A stretch of DNA of 64,000 nucleotides from Bacteroidales bacterium (GCA_017560825.1 JAFZED010000054.1:1-64000), one strand, 5' to 3'; counted from the stretch's first letter, positions 36,252 through 46,010 are shown. Notes: a model not told the origin generated them from the sequence alone. Translations and numbers: made by a program.

Positions 36252-36271
36252 ACACATAAACATTGATAATT

Positions 36272-37756
36272 ATGAGCATTAAGACACTTGATCCACAGAT
36301 TGTGTGGAAAAACTTTTATGAACTGACTCAGATTCCGCGTCCTTCAAAGAAGGAGGCTCTCGCGGTAGAGTATATGTATAACTGGGGTAAGGCGCACGGC
36401 CTTGAGACAATCAAGGACGAGGTAGGAAACATCGTTATCCGCAAGCCTGCCACTCCAGGTCTTGAGAATCTCAAGGGTGTGATCCTCCAGGGCCACATCG
36501 ATATGGTGCCTCAGAAGAACGCTGACACTGTGCACGATTTCGAGAAGGATCCGATCCAGACTTATATTGACGGTGACTGGGTGAAGGCCAAAGGTACAAC
36601 ACTCGGAGCTGACAACGGTCTGGGAGTAGCTATGGGTATGGCAGTTCTTGAGTCTGATGACCTCAAGCACGGTCCTGTAGAACTCCTTGTTACTGTAGAC
36701 GAGGAGACCGGTATGACAGGAGCAAACGCTCTCAAGCCAGGTCTTCTTCAGGGTGACATCCTCATCAACCTCGATTCGGAGACAGAGGGTGAACTTTATG
36801 TGGGTTGTGCAGGTGGTCTCGACGCTTCTGCTTATGCAACTTACACAGCTGCTGAGCCTCAGGAAGGCTGGCTTTGCTATTCACTTGCAGTGAAGGGCTT
36901 CAAGGGCGGTCACTCAGGTATGGACATTATCCTTTACAGAGGTAATGCAAACAAGATTGCAGCCCGCATCCTTTATGCACTGATGACTGAAGCTGATGTG
37001 AAACTCCTTGACCTTGAGGGTGGTACACTCCGCAACGCTATCCCACGCGAGGCATTCGCTACAGTGTACGTACCAGCTGACAAGGTAGAAATTGCTCAGA
37101 AGGTGTTCGAGAAGGCTGCAGCCGAGATCAAGGCTGAGTACGCCGGAACAGACCCTGATTCTGAGTTCATCTTCAAGCCATATGAGTGTGCTGAAGGCGA
37201 GTGCTGCAGCCACGGTGAGGAGTGCAAGTACGTTCCTGAGGCAGACGCTGTACGTTTCATCCGCGCCATCCTCGCTTGTCCTGACGGAGTAGAGCGTATG
37301 AGCAGCGAAATGGCAGGTCTCGTGGAGACTTCAAACAACCTTGCAATGGTGAAGATCGAGCTCGGTGAGTTCTCTGTCAAGACTCTTATGAGAAGCTCTG
37401 TCGACACTGCAAAGGATGCTCTCGCACAGAAGTTCGAGTCGATCTTCTCTCTCGCAGGTATCCAGACTTCATTCGCAGGCGGTTATTCAGGTTGGGCACC
37501 TAACCCGGATTCGGCTATCCTCGCTACAATGAAGAAGGTCTACAATGACCTCTATGGCAAGGAGCCTGCAGTTATGGCTATCCACGCAGGTCTTGAGTGC
37601 GGTATCCTCAGCGGTGCATATCCTCATTGGGATATGGTTTCGTGCGGACCTACTCTTATGAGCCCTCACTCACCTGACGAGCGTGCAAACATCCCTTCAG
37701 TAGCGAAGTGCTGGGACTTCCTGAAGGCTGTTCTGGAGAACATTCCTACAAAATAA
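36272..37756 (+). CDS. pepD: Cytosol non-specific dipeptidase / aminoacyl-histidine dipeptidase
   Basis: A 494-residue M20-family zinc dipeptidase of the PepD type. Metal-binding residues appear in QGHIDMVPQ (His, Asp), LGADNGLGVA (Asp) and VDEETGMTGA (Glu), with a late His in DMVSCGPTLMSPHSPDE. The Cys-rich loop GECCSHGEECKYV is an unusual insert in the dimerisation region, with four Cys that could bind metal. It breaks dipeptides in the cytosol, complementing the POT peptide transporter on the opposite strand. ATG at 36272 is preferred over a TTG nine bases upstream. Confidence 0.93.
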   Translation: MSIKTLDPQIVWKNFYELTQIPRPSKKEALAVEYMYNWGKAHGLETIKDEVGNIVIRKPATPGLENLKGVILQGHIDMVPQKNADTVHDFEKDPIQTYIDGDWVKAKGTTLGADNGLGVAMGMAVLESDDLKHGPVELLVTVDEETGMTGANALKPGLLQGDILINLDSETEGELYVGCAGGLDASAYATYTAAEPQEGWLCYSLAVKGFKGGHSGMDIILYRGNANKIAARILYALMTEADVKLLDLEGGTLRNAIPREAFATVYVPADKVEIAQKVFEKAAAEIKAEYAGTDPDSEFIFKPYECAEGECCSHGEECKYVPEADAVRFIRAILACPDGVERMSSEMAGLVETSNNLAMVKIELGEFSVKTLMRSSVDTAKDALAQKFESIFSLAGIQTSFAGGYSGWAPNPDSAILATMKKVYNDLYGKEPAVMAIHAGLECGILSGAYPHWDMVSCGPTLMSPHSPDERANIPSVAKCWDFLKAVLENIPTK

Positions 37757-37761
37757 TATAG

Positions 37762-37784
37762 GGCGGCCCAACGGCCGCCTTAAT
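37762..37784 (+). terminator. Weak terminator after pepD
   Basis: Stem ggcggcc/ggccgcc with loop CAAC, followed by an AT-rich but not T-only run. It lies 5 bp after the stop. Confidence 0.55.
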
Positions 37785-37800
37785 ATATACCTAAAATATT

Positions 37801-39261
37801 ATGAAATACCTCTTTAATATATTCCTGTGTCTCGCGCTGATTGTGAGCTGCGAGCGTACCGAACCTCCTGGAGGCCTTCTCCCTAATCCTGAGCCTCCTG
37901 TTGAGGAACAGCCTCCTGTCGAAGAGACTCCGGCGCCCCCTATGATCAATCATCCCGGACTTATGTATGTCTGGGACGAGAGTGTCATTCCTGAGATTAC
38001 AGTCCACATCAAAAAAGATGAGTGGAATGCACTTCTCAAGCGTTATGACGAGTTCGACCACAATGTGGACTATTTCCACGCTGACTTCACCTATAAGAAG
38101 GGTGATGACGTGTTCTTCATCGAGGACGGTGGTCTGAGACTCCGTGGAAATACATCAAGACGTCGCCCTGAAGGCAAGAAGGGCCAGATGCATCAGACAG
38201 ACAAGGCTGATTGGCAGCATTGCCACTTCGGAATCAATTTCCGTAAGTTCCATAAGGATGACGCTCACACAATCAACGGTATCCGTAAGGTAAACCTCAA
38301 GTGGTTCAAGGATGACCCTTGCTATGTGAGGGAGCTTTATTGCTATGACCTTTATCGCCGTTACGGCATCTGGACAGCTGCTCACGACGTTTACTGCCGT
38401 CTCTGGATCCACGTGGAGGGAGACTCGAAGCCTGCGTATTACGGTGTGTATGAGATGATTGAGCCTGTTGATGACAAGTTTGTCGAAAAACGAGTGGACA
38501 ATATGTTCGGAAGTGAAGACGGCAACCTCTGGAAGTGCGGATGGTCGAATATGGGAGCTTTCCTTAATTCTACAGATGCGAAATTCGGTCTCGACGAGGA
38601 CACTGGCGAGAGCTTCACTTATGAATATAAGGGAGATAAAGAGGACTATGTGGCAGCTGTAGACCAGCTCAAGGACTTCATCCTCAAGCTCAACGGCAAG
38701 AGCGACGAAAGCTTCTACCAGTGGATCAAGGAAGTCTGCGACGTGGAATTCCTCCTCAAGACCTATGCAGTGAATGTGGCAGTCGGAATGTGGGACGACC
38801 ACTGGAACAATGGAAACAACTTCTATATGTACTTCAATTCTTATGACAAGTACAACTACAAGTTCTTCCTCATTCCTTACGACTACGACAACTCTTTAGG
38901 TACTACATCCAATTGTGGTGTGCAGAATGACGCAGGACGTCACGATCCGTACAACTGGGGTGACCAGGGAGTCCTGATGAAGAGGCTTATGAAGCATCAG
39001 GAGTTCAGGGACATCTACAAGAATGCCCTTCTTGAGCTCATCGATCCGGCCAAGGGCCTCTTGGATATGGATGCAAGTGTCGCAAGAATCGAGGCTTGGC
39101 AGGCAAAGGTCCGCGAGTTCGTGCCGAATGACACTGGCGAAGACATCGCGATACACGATATGCCGGCATCGTGGAGTACTCACAGAGAGTACCGCCTGAT
39201 GGACAAGGGAAGCAACAATTTCTTCAAGGTCAAGGCTGAGGCAATCAGGAAAATGAAGTAA
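37801..39261 (+). CDS. CotH-family kinase-like lipoprotein
   Basis: A 486-residue lipoprotein (lipobox ALIVSC) with a proline-rich linker (about 20-50) and a CotH domain. CotH-specific features are the DGGLRLRGNTSRRRPEGKK start, INGIRKVNLKWFKDDPCYVRELYCYDLYRRYGI, YGVYEMIEPVDDKFVEKR, and the metal-binding FFLIPYDYDNSLG with DDHWNNGNNFYMYF. CotH proteins are atypical protein kinases, first known from spore coats. In Bacteroidota they are exported lipoproteins of unknown role. A second family member lies at 60487. This gene stands alone between pepD and the OmpA gene. Confidence 0.87.
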   Translation: MKYLFNIFLCLALIVSCERTEPPGGLLPNPEPPVEEQPPVEETPAPPMINHPGLMYVWDESVIPEITVHIKKDEWNALLKRYDEFDHNVDYFHADFTYKKGDDVFFIEDGGLRLRGNTSRRRPEGKKGQMHQTDKADWQHCHFGINFRKFHKDDAHTINGIRKVNLKWFKDDPCYVRELYCYDLYRRYGIWTAAHDVYCRLWIHVEGDSKPAYYGVYEMIEPVDDKFVEKRVDNMFGSEDGNLWKCGWSNMGAFLNSTDAKFGLDEDTGESFTYEYKGDKEDYVAAVDQLKDFILKLNGKSDESFYQWIKEVCDVEFLLKTYAVNVAVGMWDDHWNNGNNFYMYFNSYDKYNYKFFLIPYDYDNSLGTTSNCGVQNDAGRHDPYNWGDQGVLMKRLMKHQEFRDIYKNALLELIDPAKGLLDMDASVARIEAWQAKVREFVPNDTGEDIAIHDMPASWSTHREYRLMDKGSNNFFKVKAEAIRKMK

Positions 39262-39314
39262 CAGGTTTCAAAAATAATCTGCTTCAAAATCCGGTTTGTA
39301 CACCAAATTTGTAT

Positions 39315-39358
39315 AAGACGTTTCAGACACATTTAAAATAGTGGTTATGAAACGTCTT
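39315..39358 (+). promoter_or_regulatory. Hairpin that encloses the OmpA-like start codon
   Basis: Perfect 11-bp inverted repeat aagacgtttca (39315-39325) and tgaaacgtctt (39348-39358), loop 22 nt. The right arm covers the last two bases of the ATG at 39347 and codons 2-4, so an RNA hairpin would hide the start codon. Confidence 0.5.
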
Positions 39359-40579
39359 AAATTTTTTATTGGAGCTGCGGCTCTTGCTGCTGTCGCTTTG
39401 ACAGCCTCTCCTGAAGCTTTTGCACAGGAGGATGGAAACAGGGATGAGAACGGTAAGATCGTTCGCGGTCCTTATGAAACAAACCGCTTTGGCGATAACT
39501 GGTTCGTCAGTGCCGGAGGTGGTATAGACCTGTTTATGAATGAAGGCTACAAGACCAAGCTGGGTCTGGATCTGGACGCAAATGTCGGAAAATGGTTCAC
39601 ACCTTCTGTCGGAATGAGGATTGGATACTCCGGAGTAAATGCGAACTGCTGGTCTGACACTCCTTCTGAACTTGGCAGGACATTGGACACAGGCAAGGAC
39701 TTGTACCAGCAGAAATTCGGCTATATGTACATCCACGGTGACTTCCTTTGGAATTCATCAAATGCAATCGGCGGCTATAAGGAGACCAGATTCTGGAGCG
39801 TGATTCCTTATGCACACGCAGGTTTCTTCCGTACTTACGGTCTGGATGGTGTCGATTTCTCCAACAATGAACTGGCAATGGGCATAGGAACCCTCCACAG
39901 CCTTCGTCTTACAGAGAGACTGGCTATGACAATCGATATGAAGACCACATTCGTGAACGGCCGAGTGCACAATGCAGACGGAGTCGCAATGCTTTCTTCT
40001 GTCACTATGGGACTTGCAGTCAACCTCGGCTGGCCAGGTTTCCTGAGAACATCTACAGTACTTACTGCAGTAGAGACCGCGACAGCAGGGGAGATTGCAG
40101 CTCTTGAAGCAGCTGCAGTTGCTCTTGAGGCTGCAAATGTCGCCCTGGCACAGGACAATGCCAAACTCCAGAAACAGAATACCAGCCTTACCCAGCAGAT
40201 GGCAACTTTGCAGAAAGAGGAAGTAGTCCTTGAAGCAGCCGCTGATCTTTCCGGCTATTCTCCTGCGACAGTCTATTTCAGCATAGGCCAGGCTGTTCTT
40301 GCAGCAGACGAGATGCAGCACCTCGACTACATAGCAAAGCACATCCTCTCTAAGGTGAGCGAACAGGGCAAGGTATATATCACAGTTATGGGCTCGGCCG
40401 ACAGCAACACAGGCGGCCAGAAGCGCAATCAGACCCTCAGCGCAGCACGAGGCAAATATATCGCAGATATGCTTACAGGAAAATACGGAATCCCTGCTGA
40501 CCGACTTGTGGTGAAGTCAGAAGTAGTGAAGGCGACAGCGGATCCGCAGCTTGACAGAGCAGTGGTGTTCACCTTCTAA
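39347..40579 (+). CDS. OmpA-family outer-membrane protein
   Basis: A protein of about 410 residues with signal peptide (LTASPEAFAQ), an N-terminal barrel of about 220 residues with alternating aromatic strands, an alanine/leucine-rich coiled-coil linker (about 240-290) and a C-terminal OmpA domain. The OmpA signature runs from ATVYFSIGQAVL to GSADSNTGGQKRNQTLSAARGKYIADML, with the Asp and Arg that bind the diaminopimelate of peptidoglycan. It anchors the outer membrane to the wall. The start codon lies in a hairpin (39315-39358), suggesting translational control. A strong terminator follows. Confidence 0.9.
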   Translation: MKRLKFFIGAAALAAVALTASPEAFAQEDGNRDENGKIVRGPYETNRFGDNWFVSAGGGIDLFMNEGYKTKLGLDLDANVGKWFTPSVGMRIGYSGVNANCWSDTPSELGRTLDTGKDLYQQKFGYMYIHGDFLWNSSNAIGGYKETRFWSVIPYAHAGFFRTYGLDGVDFSNNELAMGIGTLHSLRLTERLAMTIDMKTTFVNGRVHNADGVAMLSSVTMGLAVNLGWPGFLRTSTVLTAVETATAGEIAALEAAAVALEAANVALAQDNAKLQKQNTSLTQQMATLQKEEVVLEAAADLSGYSPATVYFSIGQAVLAADEMQHLDYIAKHILSKVSEQGKVYITVMGSADSNTGGQKRNQTLSAARGKYIADMLTGKYGIPADRLVVKSEVVKATADPQLDRAVVFTF

Positions 40580-40604
40580 AGCACATAACTGACACTCTTG
40601 ATTT

Positions 40605-40635
40605 TCGGAGGCGCTTGTCGCCTCCGATTTTTTTA
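40605..40635 (+). terminator. Intrinsic terminator after the OmpA-like gene
   Basis: Stem tcggaggcg/cgcctccga, loop CTTGT, followed by eight T. Confidence 0.85.
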
Positions 40636-40685
40636 TTATATTCGCAAAGATATAGAGTGGACAAATAAAATATACCTTATATAAT

Positions 40686-41870
40686 ATGGCTAAAATCGGA
40701 ACAACTTTTACAAAATCAGGCAAGAAGGCTGTTTTGTGTGGCTCAGGCGAGCTTGGAAAGGAAGTGGCAATCGAACTTCAGCGCTATGGCGTCGAAGTGG
40801 TAGCGCTCGACAAATATGAAAACGCTCCAGCGATGCACGTCGCACATTCGAGCTATGTTTTCTCAATGCTTGACGGCGAGACTCTCAAGTCTGTGATCAA
40901 GGAAGAGAATCCTGACTACATCATCCCTGAGATCGAGGCCATAGCTACCGACAAACTTGTGGAACTCGAGGAGGAAGGCTACAATGTGATCCCTACAGCA
41001 AAGGCAACTCGCCTTACAATGAACCGTGAGGGTATCAGAAGACTTGCAGCCGAGACACTCGGACTCCCTACATCACCTTACCGCTTTGCAGAAACTCGTG
41101 AGGAATTCGATGCAGCTGTCGCTGAGATCGGCATCCCTTGCGTTGTGAAGCCTGTTATGAGTTCGTCAGGACACGGTCAGAGCACCATCAAGAAGGCTGA
41201 GGACATCGACAATGCCTGGACGATCTCACAGGAAGGCGGCCGTGCCGGTGGCGGAAAAGTCATCGTTGAGGGCTTCGTAAAGTTTGACTACGAAATCACC
41301 CTCCTTACAGTGCGTCACTGTGCAGGAACTACATTTGTCAAGCCTGTAGGACATCATCAGGTGGACGGAGACTATCGTGAGTCGTGGCAGCCGCAGGCGA
41401 TGGCGCCGGAAGCCTTGGCAAAGGCGGAGGCCATCGCAAAGGCCATTACTGACGCGCTCGGAGGATATGGTATCTTTGGTGTAGAACTCTTTGTCAGAGG
41501 AGACGAGGTCATCTTCAGCGAGGTGTCGCCAAGACCGCACGACACAGGAATGGTGACAATGATTTCACAGGATATGTCAGAGTTCGCTCTCCACGCACGT
41601 GCAATCCTCGGACTTCCGATCCCTGAAGTGAAGTTCTACGGACCGTCAGCTTCAAAGGCTATCGTGGTCGAGGGCAACACAACAGAGTACGAGTTCGAAA
41701 ACCTTGAGGAAGTACTTGCAGAGCCTGGCGTACAGATCCGCCTTTTCGGAAAGCCTGAGATCAAGGGCCACAGGCGCGTAGGAGTCATTCTTGCTACTGA
41801 CGCAACAGTAGAAGAAGCCCTCGCAAAAGCTGAAAGGGCTTACTCTAAACTGAAAGTCACTGTAAAGTAG
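40686..41870 (+). CDS. purT: Formate-dependent phosphoribosylglycinamide formyltransferase
   Basis: A 394-residue ATP-grasp enzyme that converts GAR, formate and ATP to FGAR, the third step of purine synthesis, without folate. PurT features are [91 protein letters not shown] and the ATP-grasp region [14 protein letters not shown] with [18 protein letters not shown]. Full-length and single; a -7-like TATATTCG lies upstream. Convergent with the HAD gene downstream, with only 6 bp between stop codons and no clear terminator. Confidence 0.96.
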   Translation: MAKIGTTFTKSGKKAVLCGSGELGKEVAIELQRYGVEVVALDKYENAPAMHVAHSSYVFSMLDGETLKSVIKEENPDYIIPEIEAIATDKLVELEEEGYNVIPTAKATRLTMNREGIRRLAAETLGLPTSPYRFAETREEFDAAVAEIGIPCVVKPVMSSSGHGQSTIKKAEDIDNAWTISQEGGRAGGGKVIVEGFVKFDYEITLLTVRHCAGTTFVKPVGHHQVDGDYRESWQPQAMAPEALAKAEAIAKAITDALGGYGIFGVELFVRGDEVIFSEVSPRPHDTGMVTMISQDMSEFALHARAILGLPIPEVKFYGPSASKAIVVEGNTTEYEFENLEEVLAEPGVQIRLFGKPEIKGHRRVGVILATDATVEEALAKAERAYSKLKVTVK

Positions 41871-41876
41871 GACGGT

Positions 41877-42731
41877 TTATTTTTCCTTGGCCAGACGGGC
41901 CAGCTCGAAATCGATCCTTATCTTGTCTATAATAGAGCAGACCACATTGTAGGTTCTGCTCTCTTTTGTATATAGAGCCGGAGTAATGAAGTTCACGCGG
42001 TGCTGTCTGAGGAGTTTCTCGGCAACCTTCTTCTTTTTAGGGATGGCGGGGTTGTAGACTCCGATGGAGTTGCCGCCGAACATCTTGACAATCTTCATAC
42101 AAGGAACGTCTGTCTCACCGTCTCCGAAATATATCATATGAGGGAATGGAATCCTCTTCTTCTCATCTATCTTGCTCTCGTTGACCTTCTTGTTGTCCCT
42201 CACGCTCAGGATTCCTTTGTTGATTTTGAAGAGGAACTGGGTCTTGGCTGTGTAGTCGACCGCTACTCCCGGCCACTCTGCCTCGCCTTCCTTATTGTAT
42301 AGGAACGAGCAGGCATATATCCTTTTGAACTCCTTGGCGATCGGCGTGCCTTCGATCATCTCTGCGAGGCCCGACGAGTTGATGTAGTGCTCCACCTTGA
42401 CCCCGTGCGCCTTGCCGTAGTCGTTGATAAGACGGAACCATCCTTTCACTCCTTCGAACAGCTCGACGCTCTCGCCGAATTTCCTGAAGTCCTCACGTCT
42501 GAGTTTGATTCCGGCCTTTTTCGCTTCGTCAAACATCAGCTTCATATAGCTGAGAATGTTGCTTGCATCCTGGTCAGCAGCGATGTCGTCGCTTTCCTGC
42601 CAGAACTCCTGAGGTTTCTTGCCGATGGCCTGAATAAATCCGAATTCCTGCATATTGCCAGGTGACAGAGTGCCGTCAAAATCGTAGATCAATGCCACGA
42701 TTGGCCTGTTTTTCGTATTCGATGTTCCCAT
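41877..42731 (-). CDS. HAD-superfamily hydrolase
   Basis: A protein of about 284 residues with HAD motif I YDFDGTLSPG near the start, the motif II Ser in YINSSGL, a Lys-rich motif III region and motif IV YFGDGETDVPCMK. The overall pattern is that of phosphoserine-phosphatase-like HADs, with a helical cap between motifs I and II. The substrate is unknown. The ATG at 42731 (MGTSNTKNRPIVALIYDFDG) follows a -7 box at 42771-42778; an upstream in-frame ATG at 42803 would precede the transcription start and is rejected. Confidence 0.85.
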   Translation of the reverse strand: MGTSNTKNRPIVALIYDFDGTLSPGNMQEFGFIQAIGKKPQEFWQESDDIAADQDASNILSYMKLMFDEAKKAGIKLRREDFRKFGESVELFEGVKGWFRLINDYGKAHGVKVEHYINSSGLAEMIEGTPIAKEFKRIYACSFLYNKEGEAEWPGVAVDYTAKTQFLFKINKGILSVRDNKKVNESKIDEKKRIPFPHMIYFGDGETDVPCMKIVKMFGGNSIGVYNPAIPKKKKVAEKLLRQHRVNFITPALYTKESRTYNVVCSIIDKIRIDFELARLAKEK

Positions 42732-42770
42732 TTTGATAGATTTCTTACCACAAAAAATGGCGTTTCGCCA

Positions 42771-42778
42771 CAAATATA
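42771..42778 (-). promoter_or_regulatory. -7 box of the HAD hydrolase gene
   Basis: TATATTTG on the minus strand, 39 bp upstream of the chosen ATG at 42731. It decides the start codon. Confidence 0.6.
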
Positions 42779-42810
42779 ATAAATTATATATGCGCGAGAG
42801 CATATTTTGT

Positions 42811-42818
42811 TACATTTG
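42811..42818 (+). promoter_or_regulatory. -7 box of the acyl-CoA synthetase gene
   Basis: TACATTTG matches TAnnTTTG, 55 bp upstream of the ATG at 42874. It is divergent with the HAD gene promoter 32 bp away. Confidence 0.6.
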
Positions 42819-42873
42819 CGACCTCGAAAATTCAATAATTCCTGTGTAGGAAACTTAAACCGATAAATTTAGG

Positions 42874-44508
42874 ATGAAACACTATTTTTCAAGATTTGAA
42901 GAGGCTGTAAAAGCCAACTGGGAGCGCCCGGCCCTTGGTAATTTCCGTGGCGAAACTTTCACTTTCGGTGAACTCGCAACTCAGATTGCAAAGTTCCACC
43001 TTTTCTTTGAAGCAATCGGACTTAAGAAGGGCGACAAGGTTGCTCTCTGTGCAAAGAACTCTGCACGTTGGGGAGTGACATTCTTCGCTGCCAACACATA
43101 TGAGGCTGTACTCGTTCCTATCCTTGCGGACTTCCATCCGGACAGCGTGAACTCACTCGTTGATCACTCTGAGAGCCTCGTACTCCTTACAGACTCTGAC
43201 ATCTGGGCAAAGCTTGACATCACAAAGATGCCTACAATCAAGGCTGTGATCTCATCAAGCGATTTCTCTCTCCTTTATGCGGCTGACGAGAAGATCCAGG
43301 CAGCAAATGATAACCTTGATCAGCTTTTCGCTGAGAAGTATCCAAACGGTTTCTCTGCATCTGACGTTGCATATCCTACAAACAATGACAAGGATCTTGC
43401 AATCATCAACTATACATCAGGTACTACATCTGCACCTAAGGGCGTAATGCTTCGTTATGAGTGTATCTCTGCAAACGTAGAGTTCGGTCAGGACAGACTT
43501 CCTTCATACCCTGGTGACAAGATCGTGTCTATGCTCCCTATGGCGCATATGTATGGTATGATGTTCGAGCTTATCTACCCACTCTGCGGTGGTTCGTCTA
43601 TCTACTACCTTGGCAAGACTCCTACTCCAGCCCTCCTTCTCGGAGCAATGGCAGAGGTTAAGCCTTACCTCGTAGTGACAGTTCCACTCGTGATGGAGAA
43701 GATCTTCAAGAGCAAGGTTGCTCCTGTAGTAAACAAGCCTGTAATGAAGGTCATCACTTCAATCCCTGGTTTGAACCAGATCATCTTCAAGAAGATCCGT
43801 ACAACCCTCCTCAATGCATTCGGTGGCAATGTACGTGAGATCGTGATGGGTGGTGCAGCGCTCAACCCAGACGTAGAGAAGTGGTTCAAGAAGTTCAAGC
43901 TTCCTTTCACAGTAGGTTACGGTATGACAGAGGCAGCTCCTCTTCTTGCATATGAGGCTTCAAGACATTTCGTGTCTAAGTCTTGCGGTAAGTGCGTTGA
44001 CAGTGTTGAGGTGCGTATCGACTCTGACGATCCTTACAACAAGGTCGGTGAGATCCAGGCTAAGGGTTACAGCCTTATGAGCGGTTACTATAAGAACGAG
44101 GAGGCTACTAAGGCAGCATTCACAGAGGACGGCTGGATGCGTACAGGTGACCTCGGACTCCTTGACTCAAAGGGCAACATCTTCATCAAGGGCCGCAGCA
44201 AGAACATGATCCTTTCAGCTAACGGTCAGAACATCTATCCTGAGGAGATCGAGGCAGTGGTAAACAACCAGCCATATGTGATCGAGTCAGTGGTTGTTGA
44301 CAGAGGCGCAAGACTCGCAGCCCTCGTTTATATGGATGCAGAGAAGGCTAAGGCAGAGGGAGTAAACCTCGACGAGTACAAGGCAATCATTATGACAGAG
44401 GTCAACAAATCAATGCCAGCCTACAGCAAGCTCAACATCGTGGAGTATATGGACCAGCCGTTCGAGAAGACTCCTAAGATGAGTATCAAGAGATTTATGT
44501 ACAAGTAA
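42874..44508 (+). CDS. AMP-binding acyl-CoA synthetase (long-chain fatty acid--CoA ligase type)
   Basis: A 544-residue adenylate-forming enzyme. The phosphate loop is NYTSGTTSAPKGVML, the adenine site GYGMTEAAPLLAYE, and the hinge with GDLGLLDSKGNIFIKGRSKNMILSANGQNIYPEEIE, followed by a C-terminal domain with a Lys near PKMSIKRFMYK. It activates a carboxylic acid, probably a fatty acid, to its CoA ester for lipid use. No beta-oxidation genes adjoin. It is a single gene with its own promoter and terminator. Confidence 0.92.
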   Translation: MKHYFSRFEEAVKANWERPALGNFRGETFTFGELATQIAKFHLFFEAIGLKKGDKVALCAKNSARWGVTFFAANTYEAVLVPILADFHPDSVNSLVDHSESLVLLTDSDIWAKLDITKMPTIKAVISSSDFSLLYAADEKIQAANDNLDQLFAEKYPNGFSASDVAYPTNNDKDLAIINYTSGTTSAPKGVMLRYECISANVEFGQDRLPSYPGDKIVSMLPMAHMYGMMFELIYPLCGGSSIYYLGKTPTPALLLGAMAEVKPYLVVTVPLVMEKIFKSKVAPVVNKPVMKVITSIPGLNQIIFKKIRTTLLNAFGGNVREIVMGGAALNPDVEKWFKKFKLPFTVGYGMTEAAPLLAYEASRHFVSKSCGKCVDSVEVRIDSDDPYNKVGEIQAKGYSLMSGYYKNEEATKAAFTEDGWMRTGDLGLLDSKGNIFIKGRSKNMILSANGQNIYPEEIEAVVNNQPYVIESVVVDRGARLAALVYMDAEKAKAEGVNLDEYKAIIMTEVNKSMPAYSKLNIVEYMDQPFEKTPKMSIKRFMYK

Positions 44509-44530
44509 TCTCGACCATTTATAGTTTTAA

Positions 44531-44568
44531 AGTCCGGTTTCCTCACGACAGGAAGCCGGACTTTTTTT
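44531..44568 (+). terminator. Intrinsic terminator after the acyl-CoA synthetase
   Basis: Stem agtccggtttcct/aggaagccggact followed by seven T, 22 bp after the stop. Confidence 0.9.
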
Positions 44569-44641
44569 ATATATTTGGAAACTACACTGCAACAGACGGG
44601 GCTTCGGCTGCATCTTAATCCCGGTCTAAATTATAGAGCCT

Positions 44642-45229
44642 ATGAAACGTACACTTATAATTCTTGCTTTGCTCCTTCCCTTGAGTCTCGCGGCTCAGAA
44701 GCCTGACGCTCCTGAGTACAAGCACGACTGGAGATTCGGCTTTGCCGGCTATCCTCTTATCGACCAGCTTTTCTTCGGCTATGGTCACGATCATTACCCT
44801 GAACCGATAGACACCGACCATCTCTATGCTGACTATCACGGCGACTGCACAATGGTCGGTCTTTTCTCAGCTGAGTACAGCACCAACTTCACAAAACACT
44901 TCACCTTTGCGGTGTCCGGCTACTTGAATTCAGTCTGGACCCCGATGTACGATTACAAAGGCAACAAAAATGGTCAGAATCTCGGCTTCAGCCTTCACGT
45001 AATCCCTACAGCACGATACAACTACTACACAAGTCAGTCATTCTCGATCTATTCTTCCATTGGTCTCGGCCTCATTTTCGGAACTGAAAAAAAGGAATTC
45101 TTTGCCTTTCCGACCTTACAGATCGCTCCTGTCGGCATTACCTTCGGACGCAAGGTCTTCGGCTTTGCAGAATGGAACGGAGGAGTCTCTTATCTTGGAG
45201 GCAGAGCCGGAATCGGCTACAGATTCTAA
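44642..45229 (+). CDS. Outer-membrane beta-barrel-like protein, first copy of a duplicated pair
   Basis: A 195-residue exported protein with signal peptide MKRTLIILALLLPLSLAAQ. The mature part has alternating strands (WRFGFAGYPLIDQLFFGYG, FSIYSSIGLGLIFG, GITFGRKVFGFAEWNGGVSYLGGRAGIGYRF) and ends in Phe, the usual C-terminal signal of outer-membrane barrels. It is a paralogue of 46011: both share a FGFAGYP/LGICGYP start and a GRKVFGFAE/GRRFVGFAE ending. A companion protein follows each. No function is known. Confidence 0.7.
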   Translation: MKRTLIILALLLPLSLAAQKPDAPEYKHDWRFGFAGYPLIDQLFFGYGHDHYPEPIDTDHLYADYHGDCTMVGLFSAEYSTNFTKHFTFAVSGYLNSVWTPMYDYKGNKNGQNLGFSLHVIPTARYNYYTSQSFSIYSSIGLGLIFGTEKKEFFAFPTLQIAPVGITFGRKVFGFAEWNGGVSYLGGRAGIGYRF

Positions 45230-45256
45230 AGTCATAAACATTTAGATTTTGACATT

Positions 45257-46009
45257 ATGAGAAGAAATATATTGATACTCGCTTTGTGCGCTATGTCGCT
45301 GAATGCCTGCGTTATAAGTCATTCTGACACTTCAAATTACAAGTTTCTGCCTGAGGTGGCGGAGTTCAAGGCGGAAAGCCGTCTTGAGTTCCCGATGGTT
45401 ATGGTCGAGACTGCAATGGCCATTGAAGCCTATCAGGAGATGTCTGCCCAAGAGAAGGTGCAGATGGGATATATATACCAATCAGCCGTTTCCACAGGCG
45501 AAGGCAGATATAAAATGGACCGCTTTTACGAATATTCCCTCGATATGAACGGTAAGTCCATCTCGCAGCCGGATGCTGAATGGATCATAAATACAGAGGC
45601 AGGTTCATTCGACCGTTATTTTACCCAGACCACGATGAGACTGACAAGACCTCAGACTACCGAGCACGAGTACAGACTTGTCTGCGACTACAAGGGCTAT
45701 CCGTCCTACGAGATCCTTTTCAGCAGCCTTGCTGAAGAAGACGGATCTTATTACAGCTGGATTATAGAAATGTCCTGCAGCTTTACGACAGATGATGGCT
45801 ATGTGGTCACAATCAACACGTTAGAACCCATCACGAGAAAAGTATATAGAGCCGTTCCCGATGTCTCACCGTGCAGCGTCGAGATGAAGGGCACCCTTCA
45901 GATCCGCTTCGAAGGCGACCGCAACGGCGACGGCCAGCTCGAGGAACTCGATCTCGTGAAGTACGTATATGACGGAAACCGCAGGAACAACGAAATATAT
46001 CAGTTCTGA
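45257..46009 (+). CDS. Lipoprotein of unknown function, companion of the first barrel protein
   Basis: A 250-residue lipoprotein with lipobox SLNAC near residue 18. The mature part lacks transmembrane helices and is mixed alpha/beta with strands such as YRLVCDYKGYPSYEILFSSL. It starts 27 bp after the first barrel gene and ends 1 bp before the second barrel gene, so the four genes 44642-47311 form one operon. I do not recognise a family. Confidence 0.65.
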   Translation: MRRNILILALCAMSLNACVISHSDTSNYKFLPEVAEFKAESRLEFPMVMVETAMAIEAYQEMSAQEKVQMGYIYQSAVSTGEGRYKMDRFYEYSLDMNGKSISQPDAEWIINTEAGSFDRYFTQTTMRLTRPQTTEHEYRLVCDYKGYPSYEILFSSLAEEDGSYYSWIIEMSCSFTTDDGYVVTINTLEPITRKVYRAVPDVSPCSVEMKGTLQIRFEGDRNGDGQLEELDLVKYVYDGNRRNNEIYQF

Positions 46010-46010
46010 T

